From NCBI GenBank assembly GCA_035627675.1, contig DASPLH010000247.1:1-10905 (forward strand): a stretch of DNA of 10,905 bases. The letters run 5' to 3'. This document shows positions 5,377-10,905 of the stretch, piece after piece. Under the pieces are notes generated by a model that saw only the letters and a list, made by a program, of their open reading frames with translations, did not search any database and was not told where the DNA came from. The position numbers and the translations under genes are program-made. This stretch comes from DASPLH01 sp035627675. Lineage in GTDB: Bacteria > Acidobacteriota > Terriglobia > Terriglobales > Acidobacteriaceae. The first letter of the stretch is position 1. Every line of letters starts with the position of its first letter.

Positions 5377-8300
5377 TTACACGGTCAGTTCGGTTGCTAC
5401 CTTTTCGGTGACGAACGCTTCGATCACGTCACCCACCTTCAGATCGTTGTAGTTCTGGATGCCGATGCCGCACTCCATTCCGGTGCGCACTTCCGACGCA
5501 TCGTCCTTGAAGCGCTTCAGTGAGCCGATCTTGCCGGTGAAGATCACAACGCTGTCGCGCAGCAGGCGTACCTGCGCGTCGCGCTTGATCGTACCGTCGG
5601 CCACCTGGCAACCGGCGATGGTTCCGACCTTCGGGATGCGGAACGTATCGCGCACGTCGGCGCGTCCGAGGTAGGTCTCCTTGATCGTCGGTTCGAGCAG
5701 CCCACGCATGGCCTTCTTGATCTCGTCCTGCAACTCGTAAATGATCGAGTGCAGCCGGATATCGACCTTCTCCTGCTCCGCCATCTCCTGCGCCTTGCGC
5801 TCCGGACGGACGTTGAAGCCGATGATGATCGCGTTCGAGGCCGAGGCCAGCAGCACGTCGCTTTCGGTGATTGCGCCCACGCTGGCGCGCAGCACCTTCA
5901 GCTTCACCTGCTCGTTCGACAGCTTGTTCAGCAGGTCGCTGATGACTTCGACCGAACCCTGCACGTCGCCTTTGAGGATGACCTGGAGTTCCTTCATGCC
6001 GGCCGACTTGATCTGTTCGGCCAGGCCCTCCAGCGAAACGCGGCTGCTCTTCGCCAGTTGAGCCTCGCGGGCCTTCTGCTCGCGGTAGTCCGCGATTTCG
6101 CGGGCCTTCTCGCGCTCGGCGGCCACCGTGAACTGATCGCCGGCTTGCGGCAGGCCTTCCAGTCCCAGGATCTCGACCGGGCTCGACGGACCGGCCTCAT
6201 CCAGCGGGCGTCCGCGATCATCGAACATCGCGCGGACCTTGCCGAAGACGTTGCCGACCACGAAGTTGTCGCCCGTGTGCAGCGTTCCGTTCTGCACCAG
6301 CACGGTTGCCACAGGACCGCGACCGCGGTCGAGCTTGGCTTCCAGCACGGTGCCGAAGGCGAGGCGCTCCGGCGTGGCCTTCAGGTTCTGCAGATCCGCG
6401 ACCAGGCAGATCATTTCCAGCAGCAGGTTCAGGTTCGTCCGTGCCTTGGCCGAGACGTCCACGAACACGGTGTCGCCGCCCCAGTCTTCCGGCATGATGC
6501 CGCGGTCGGCCAACTGCTTCTTCACGCGGTCCGGCAGAGCATCGGGCTTGTCGATCTTGTTGACGGCCACGATGATCGGGACCTTCGCCGCCTTGGCGTG
6601 GTCCAGGGCTTCCAGGGTCTGCGGCATGACGCCGTCATCGGCGGCAACCACCACGATGACGATGTCCGTAACTTTCGAACCGCGGGCACGCATGCGGGTA
6701 AACGCTTCGTGACCGGGCGTGTCCAGGAACACGATCTCGCGACCGTTGGCCGGCGACTCGGGGTCCGCGACGCGGACCTTGTAAGCGCCGATGTGCTGCG
6801 TGATACCGCCGGCTTCTCCCTCGGCGACGCTGGTCAGGCGGATCGCGTCGAGCAAGCTCGTCTTACCGTGATCTACGTGTCCCATGATCGTGACCACGGG
6901 CGCGCGGGCGGTCGTGTTGAATACAGCTTCTTCGTTCTTCTCCAGCGCCTGTGCTTCGAGTTCCTGCTGGATGCTGTCTTCGAAGCTGATGACCGACGTG
7001 TCCGCGCCGAAGTGGCGGGCCATGTCACGCGCCAGTTCCTGGTCGAGCGTCTGGTTGATGGTGGCGAAGACGCCACGCGCCAGCAGACGTGCGATCAGGT
7101 CCTTCGCGCGTATTCCAAGCTTCTCGGCCAGGTCCTTAACGCTGATGCCTTCCGTGATGGTGATCTGCCGCGTAATCGGCTGTGGCTCATTGCTGAGCGA
7201 CATGCGCGGAGGCGGCACGAATCCCTTCATCGGACCTTCCTGCTTGCCACGGGGCGGCGTGTACCGCTGTCCCGGACGGCGGGAAGGCGCTCCCGGACGG
7301 GCACCCGGACGCGCCGGAGTTCCCGGCGGCGGGAAGCCTGTCCCAACACCCATCGGACGCGGACCACCCATACCCGGACGGCCAGCACCCATCGGCGGAC
7401 GTCCCGGCGCTCCCGGCATCGTGCGCGTCGGGTGCATCGGACGGCGCTCTCCCGGACGCATCGGCGGACGGTTGCCCATCGGGCCACCCGGACCACCCTG
7501 CGGGCGGGGGCGCTGGAAGATCGGTTGTCCACGCATCGGCACGCCCGGACGCGCCGGCGCTCCGGCATTGGCCGTAGGCTGCGGCGGTCGCGGCGGCGGT
7601 GGCGGTGGCGCCTGGTACACCGGGCGCGGACCCGTCTGCGGAACGATCATGCGGCGGATCGGCTGTCCCGGTTGAGGCGCTCCCGGAGCGGGAGTTCCCG
7701 GCCGCTGCTGGGGCGCGGCAGGAGTCTTCGGACCGGCTGCGGCGGGCGGCTGCGCAGGCGCTGCCGGACGCGCCACGGGCGCGGCGGGCGGCTGGGGCGC
7801 GGCTTCGGCCGGTTTCGGCTCGTCGGACGGCGCAACCACGGCGACGGGTTCGGCCATCACCGGGCCAGGAGCATCGGCCACTACGTCCACCGTCTCCGGC
7901 GCGGCGACCACATCGGGAACCGTGGTCTCCTCCACCGGCTTGGGCGGCGCGGGCGGCTCTGCGGCTTTGGGCGGAGCAGGCGGCATGATCGGTTGGCGCG
8001 ACGCGGCAACGGATTCCGGCGTGATGAAGCGCGGCTTGCGCTCCGGCTCGGCCGGAGCCTCGACTGCGGGCTTGGCCGTTGCGGCCGGAGCCGCGGGCTT
8101 CGTCACCAGAGTCTTCGGCGGCGCAGCGGGCTTCGGCGGCTCGGCTACGGGAGGACGGGGCGTCGGGTTCTCGCGGGCCTGGCGCTGCTCGGTAAGAGCC
8201 TTCAGCACGTCGCCTGGCTTGGAGATCTTCGACAGATCGATCTTCGGCCTGAACTCGTCGGAGCCAGCGCCGGCACGATTGCGCGCACTGCCTCCTCCGG

Positions 8301-8460
8301 TTTTTTCGCCGAAGTGCTTACGGACTTTTTCTGTTTCGTCGGCCTCGAGAGAGCTGGAGTGGGTCTTCTTTTCGGTGATGCCGAGTTCCAGCAGCACGTC
8401 CAAGATGGCCTTGCTCTTTACTTCCAGCTCACGAGCCAAATCGTTGATTCGAGTCTTCAT
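5377..8460 (-). CDS. infB: Translation initiation factor IF-2
   Basis: This GTPase delivers initiator fMet-tRNA to the 30S subunit and promotes 70S joining. The protein has 1027 residues, long for IF-2. An N-terminal IF2_N module (1-52, INDLARELEVKSKAILDVL) comes first, then a disordered linker (about 85-425), then a second IF2_N module (430-490, ISVKDLAEKLGIRAKDLI). The G domain carries G1 GHVDHGKT (527-534), GGITQHIGAY (551-560), G3 DTPGH (580-584), G4 NKID (634-637) and G5 SAK (670-672). Domains II, III and the C-terminal tRNA-binding domain follow in full. The linker is Pro/Ala-rich and acidic at first, then Gly/Pro/Arg/Met-rich (about 250-420). The start at 8460 is placed by the IF2_N homology; GAGGG lies three bases upstream and a stronger GGAGG lies 13 bases upstream. 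The gap after nusA is 85 bases and holds no ylxR or ylxQ. A terminator follows the stop. Confidence 0.98.
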   Translation of the reverse strand: MKTRINDLARELEVKSKAILDVLLELGITEKKTHSSSLEADETEKVRKHFGEKTGGGSARNRAGAGSDEFRPKIDLSKISKPGDVLKALTEQRQARENPTPRPPVAEPPKPAAPPKTLVTKPAAPAATAKPAVEAPAEPERKPRFITPESVAASRQPIMPPAPPKAAEPPAPPKPVEETTVPDVVAAPETVDVVADAPGPVMAEPVAVVAPSDEPKPAEAAPQPPAAPVARPAAPAQPPAAAGPKTPAAPQQRPGTPAPGAPQPGQPIRRMIVPQTGPRPVYQAPPPPPPRPPQPTANAGAPARPGVPMRGQPIFQRPRPQGGPGGPMGNRPPMRPGERRPMHPTRTMPGAPGRPPMGAGRPGMGGPRPMGVGTGFPPPGTPARPGARPGAPSRRPGQRYTPPRGKQEGPMKGFVPPPRMSLSNEPQPITRQITITEGISVKDLAEKLGIRAKDLIARLLARGVFATINQTLDQELARDMARHFGADTSVISFEDSIQQELEAQALEKNEEAVFNTTARAPVVTIMGHVDHGKTSLLDAIRLTSVAEGEAGGITQHIGAYKVRVADPESPANGREIVFLDTPGHEAFTRMRARGSKVTDIVIVVVAADDGVMPQTLEALDHAKAAKVPIIVAVNKIDKPDALPDRVKKQLADRGIMPEDWGGDTVFVDVSAKARTNLNLLLEMICLVADLQNLKATPERLAFGTVLEAKLDRGRGPVATVLVQNGTLHTGDNFVVGNVFGKVRAMFDDRGRPLDEAGPSSPVEILGLEGLPQAGDQFTVAAEREKAREIADYREQKAREAQLAKSSRVSLEGLAEQIKSAGMKELQVILKGDVQGSVEVISDLLNKLSNEQVKLKVLRASVGAITESDVLLASASNAIIIGFNVRPERKAQEMAEQEKVDIRLHSIIYELQDEIKKAMRGLLEPTIKETYLGRADVRDTFRIPKVGTIAGCQVADGTIKRDAQVRLLRDSVVIFTGKIGSLKRFKDDASEVRTGMECGIGIQNYNDLKVGDVIEAFVTEKVATELTV

Positions 8461-8545
8461 CCGCCCTCTTGTTCCTCCGTAGTTCCCCGCTAATCCGCTA
8501 AGCCTTCATCTTCAACCTCACGGTTGTGGGTTTCACTGCCAACAC

Positions 8546-10126
8546 CTAGCGCTTCTCCGGGTCGATATCGTCTTCGCCCGGGTGTTCGCCATGTACATGA
8601 ACTTCCGCTTCGTCGGCCGGCGGCGCATTTTCGACGCCGCTGACGATCGCCGCTTCCGTCGTCTGTTCCGTCTCGTACAGTTCATTGACGCTTTCGGGCG
8701 TCATCTCGGCGACATCCGACAGATTGACGTTGTCACCGGACTGTCCCGCAGAACTCGGACCGGTCTGCAACTCTTCCTTCGAACCTTCGAACTCTTCCTG
8801 CTCCAAGGGAACCTCCTGGGCGCCGGCGTCATCCGCGGCATCGGCCGCCTCGAGACCGGAGAAGTAGTTGTTCACGGCCGAAGCAATCCGCTCGATCGAC
8901 TTCGGTCCAATGCCAGGGATGGCTTCCAGTTGCTCCGGCGTCATGTCGGCCACGGCCTCCACGGTCGTGATGCCGGCGCCGGTCAACTTCTCCAGGATGC
9001 CTTCCCCGAGTTCTTCGCCCAATCGCTCCAAAGGAGTACTTGTGCCGCCAACCAAGGCGGACATCTGCTGCTCGACTTCCTGGCGCTTCTCTTCCTCGCT
9101 CTTGATGTCGATCTTCCAGCCGAGCAGTTTCGCGGCAAGCCGGACGTTCTGTCCCTTCTTGCCGATTGCCAGCGAAAGCTGGGTGTCGTCCACGATGACT
9201 TCGAGGTGCTTCTCTGCCGAATCGACGATGCTGACGCGGCTTACCTTCGCCGGCTGCAGGGCCTTCTCGGCAAACGTCACCGGGTCCTCGTGGTATTCGA
9301 TGATGTCGATCTTCTCCCCGCGCAACTCGCGGATGATCGACTGCACGCGCATGCCCTTCATGCCGACGCAGGCGCCGACGGCGTCCACGTCCTTATCCTT
9401 GGACATCACGGCGATCTTGGTGCGCTCGCCGGCCTCGCGCGCGATCGCCCGGATCACGACCGTGTTGTCGTAGATCTCGGGGACTTCCGTCTGGAACAGG
9501 TTCGAGACCAGTTCCGGAGCGGCGCGCGAAACGATGACCTGCGGTCCCTTCGAGGCCTTCTCCACGCGAGAGATGACGACGCGGACGCGCTCTCCGGCGG
9601 CGAACGACTCCAGCCGCGACTGCTCCTTCTTCGGCATGCGGGCCTCGGCCTTGCCGATGTCGAAGATCAAGTCCAGGCCTTCCTGGCGCTTGACGGTCGC
9701 GTTGACGACTTCGTTCACGCGGCCGATGTACTCGTTGTAAACCGTGTCACGCTCGGCCTCGCGGACCTTCTGGAAGATCACCTGCTTCGCCAGCTGCGCG
9801 GCGATGCGGCCAAGGACATCGGTCGCCTTCTCTTCCAGCAGTTCGCCGCCGACCTCGGCCTCGGGGTTGATCTTCTGGGCTTCGTCGAGCGCGATCTGCG
9901 TGTGCGGATCTTCGATCTGGTCTTCGTCCTCGACGATCTGCTTTACCGAGTAGGCGCGGATCTGTCCGGTTTCGCGGTCCAGCACCGCACGCAGGTTCTC
10001 CTGCGACTTGTAATACTTGCGAGTGGCGACGACGATGGCGTCCTCGACCGCGGACACAACGACCTCCGGGTCGATCCCTTTCTCTCGGCTGATGCCTTCA
10101 ATCACGTTGTAGAGTTCGCTTGCCAT
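8546..10126 (-). CDS. nusA: Transcription termination/antitermination factor NusA
   Basis: NusA binds RNA polymerase and nascent RNA and modulates pausing, termination and rRNA antitermination. The protein has 526 residues. The N-terminal RNAP-binding domain (1-125) is followed by an S1 domain (about 134-200, IGRVNEVVNATVKR to VIVSRAAPELV). KH1 has its GMKG loop at 255-258 and KH2 its GKKG loop at 322-325 in LAIGKKGQNVRLAAKLLGW. A C-terminal helix-hairpin-helix (about 385-425) includes LEAIPGIGPKSIERIA. After residue 428 comes an acidic, low-complexity tail ending in DDIDPEKR that carries a second VAEMTPESV segment resembling VADMTPEQL of the first. The start at 10126 has AAGGTGAA six bases upstream. 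It lies 81 bases after rimP and 85 bases before infB on the same strand, consistent with one operon. Confidence 0.98.
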   Translation of the reverse strand: MASELYNVIEGISREKGIDPEVVVSAVEDAIVVATRKYYKSQENLRAVLDRETGQIRAYSVKQIVEDEDQIEDPHTQIALDEAQKINPEAEVGGELLEEKATDVLGRIAAQLAKQVIFQKVREAERDTVYNEYIGRVNEVVNATVKRQEGLDLIFDIGKAEARMPKKEQSRLESFAAGERVRVVISRVEKASKGPQVIVSRAAPELVSNLFQTEVPEIYDNTVVIRAIAREAGERTKIAVMSKDKDVDAVGACVGMKGMRVQSIIRELRGEKIDIIEYHEDPVTFAEKALQPAKVSRVSIVDSAEKHLEVIVDDTQLSLAIGKKGQNVRLAAKLLGWKIDIKSEEEKRQEVEQQMSALVGGTSTPLERLGEELGEGILEKLTGAGITTVEAVADMTPEQLEAIPGIGPKSIERIASAVNNYFSGLEAADAADDAGAQEVPLEQEEFEGSKEELQTGPSSAGQSGDNVNLSDVAEMTPESVNELYETEQTTEAAIVSGVENAPPADEAEVHVHGEHPGEDDIDPEKR

Positions 10127-10152
10127 TCGTTCACCTTGCTCGTCGAAATCGA

Positions 10153-10165
10153 TTCAGGGCCTGAA
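10153..10165. repeat. 13-bp palindrome in the rimP-nusA gap
   Basis: TTCAGG-G-CCTGAA is a perfect palindrome about a central G, lying 27 bases upstream of the nusA start codon. Its GGCCTGAA half also occurs in both copies of the direct repeat upstream of rimP. It might be a binding site or a remnant of the same repeat; it is too short for a firm call. Confidence 0.4.
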
Positions 10166-10207
10166 CCCGTAGAACGCCCACCCCAGCGGCTTCGCCTCAG
10201 CGTCCGC

Positions 10208-10690
10208 CTAAATCTCGGGAACCAGATTCGCCTTCTCCACGTTCTGGAAAGCGATGGTCAGTTCTCCCGATCCCTGCTGCTTTTGCTTCTTCTTGCTCGC
10301 CACGGCTCCGAGGTCGAGGGTAAGAGAGTCGTTCTCGAACCTGGTCAGCCGTCCTTCGAAATGCCTGTTGCCGTTGACCGGCTCACGCGTGCTCAGCTTC
10401 ACCAGGCTTCCCTGGAAGCGAGCGAAATCCGCGGCGTTGCTCAACTTGCGATCCAGCCCCGGAGACGAAACCTCGAGCAGATAGGAACCGCCCGGAACCG
10501 CGTCTTCCACGTCGAGGATCGTGCCAAACTCCCGGCTGAAGTTCGCGCAGTCTTCGTGCGTCACACCCTCGGGCTTGTCTATGAACACGCGCAGCGTCCG
10601 GGCCTTCCCGCCGCCGTGCAGCTCGAGTTCGACAACCTCCACGTTGTGCGACGTGGCCACGCGTTCCGCAATCTGCCGAATCTTTTCCAT
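10208..10690 (-). CDS. rimP: Ribosome maturation factor RimP
   Basis: RimP is a cytoplasmic factor needed for maturation of the 30S subunit. The protein has 160 residues, normal for the family. The N-terminal alpha/beta domain includes VEVVELELHGGGKARTLRVF with the D-K-P-x-G turn (IDKPEGVT), then the signature SYLLEVSSPGLDRKL (about 89-103). The C-terminal Sm-like barrel follows (REPVNGNRHFEGRL, LTLDLG). A lysine/glutamine-rich insert, KKKQKQQGSG, sits between strands of the C-terminal domain. The start at 10690 places the first helix as expected; GGGAAC lies a few bases upstream as a weak ribosome-binding site. It is the first gene of rimP-nusA-infB in this window, preceded by a leader with direct repeats. 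Confidence 0.97.
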   Translation of the reverse strand: MEKIRQIAERVATSHNVEVVELELHGGGKARTLRVFIDKPEGVTHEDCANFSREFGTILDVEDAVPGGSYLLEVSSPGLDRKLSNAADFARFQGSLVKLSTREPVNGNRHFEGRLTRFENDSLTLDLGAVASKKKQKQQGSGELTIAFQNVEKANLVPEI

Positions 10691-10700
10691 ATCGTTCCCG

Positions 10701-10734
10701 AACCAGCCGTAAACTCTCCCATTCAGGCCCTACC
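10701..10734 (-). repeat. Direct repeat upstream of rimP, proximal copy
   Basis: This 34-base stretch matches 10772-10804 at 30 of 34 positions, with one gap and three mismatches. The conserved ends are AACCAGCCG and CCCATTCAGGCC on the plus strand. It ends 10 bases from the rimP start codon, so it covers the region where the ribosome binds or just upstream. The adjoining CCTACC-GCCCG-GGTAGG (10729-10745) forms a 6-bp hairpin that overlaps its far end. Confidence 0.65.
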
Positions 10735-10771
10735 GCCCGGGTAGGAGCATCCTGGAACCCAGGCCCGTTGC

Positions 10772-10804
10772 AACCAGCCGAACCTCGCCCATTCAGGCCT
10801 TACC
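10772..10804 (-). repeat. Direct repeat upstream of rimP, distal copy
   Basis: This is the second copy of the repeat at 10701-10734, offset by about 71 bases. Between the copies lie two small hairpins, CCTACC/GGTAGG (10729-10745) and CCTGG-AAC-CCAGG (10751-10763). A third hairpin, TCGCCAAC/GTTGGTGA (10816-10837, one G-T pair), lies just beyond this copy. No clear -10/-35 promoter was found in the leader. Confidence 0.6.
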
Positions 10805-10845
10805 ACTGCCTGCCTTCGCCAACATCGCCGTTGGTGAGGGGGTTC

Positions 10846-10870
10846 AAACAGAAAGTGGGCTTTCGCCCAC
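10846..10870 (-). terminator. Rho-independent terminator upstream of rimP
   Basis: On the minus strand GTGGGC, a GAAA tetraloop and GCCCAC (10870-10855) are followed by TTTCTGTTT. A TAA in one minus-strand frame at 10887-10889 lies 16 bases before the stem, so this probably ends a gene whose coding part is outside the window (only five codons would be visible). It also sets the upstream limit for a promoter private to rimP-nusA-infB. An attenuator role is the alternative. Confidence 0.7.
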
Positions 10871-10905
10871 CGGTGTGCTTCGCCGCTTATGCGCCCGCGC
10901 TCCTC

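Noticed and set aside
7250..7560. Recurring CCCGGACG units that at first looked like a repeat array
   Set aside because: They are irregularly spaced codons for Pro-Gly-Arg in the IF-2 linker, without spacers of fixed length, so they are not a CRISPR or a tandem array.
5749..8493. A 914-codon open frame on the plus strand opposite infB
   Set aside because: The translation is low-complexity and rich in Arg, His and Leu with no recognisable domain. It mirrors the GC-rich third codon positions of infB, which is an unmistakable IF-2 on the other strand.
8582..10744. A 720-codon open frame on the plus strand opposite nusA and rimP
   Set aside because: It is a shadow frame of two conserved genes. 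It crosses the nusA/rimP gap without any ribosome-binding site or domain.

Overview
The window is GC-rich, dense, almost entirely minus-strand bacterial DNA. The gene content points to an acidobacterium, probably of the Solibacter/Bryobacter type. The evidence is the serine/threonine kinase fused to a TolB-like domain and TPRs, the DinB-fold protein, the RAYT gene with its own palindromic repeats, and the GC-biased codon use. This assignment is inference from protein style; no rRNA or tRNA gene is present to confirm it.

Layout, read right to left (the direction of most transcription). At the right edge (10846-10870) an intrinsic terminator on the minus strand probably closes a gene lying outside the window. 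A repeat-rich leader (about 10690-10845) follows, then the core translation/transcription operon rimP (10690-10208), nusA (10126-8546) and infB (8460-5377). The operon ends in a strong GCAA-loop terminator (5354-5322). Neither ylxR nor ylxQ lies between nusA and infB, and rbfA and truB do not follow infB.

The region 5310-4660 holds a REP-associated tyrosine transposase (RAYT) broken by a single-base frameshift. It sits between two 43-bp palindromic REP units in inverted orientation that differ at one base. Next come a DinB-like protein (4546-4046), a large membrane-anchored kinase with a TolB-like domain and TPRs (3902-1473), a YbaK-type aminoacyl-tRNA deacylase (1255-752) and a YlxP/DUF503 protein (547-257). 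A nested, strongly base-paired element (652-721) lies between the last two. The C-terminal end of an AI-2E-family permease (1-236, plus strand) converges on ylxP at the left edge.

Functionally, rimP, nusA, infB and ylxP belong to the conserved ribosome-maturation, antitermination and initiation cluster, with ylxP displaced about 5 kb from infB by accessory genes. The rest are housekeeping or stress-type accessory genes. I see no defence system, CRISPR array, phage module or biosynthetic cluster. The least ordinary features are the frameshifted RAYT with its REP pair, the nested inverted repeat before ylxP, and the duplicated leader before rimP.
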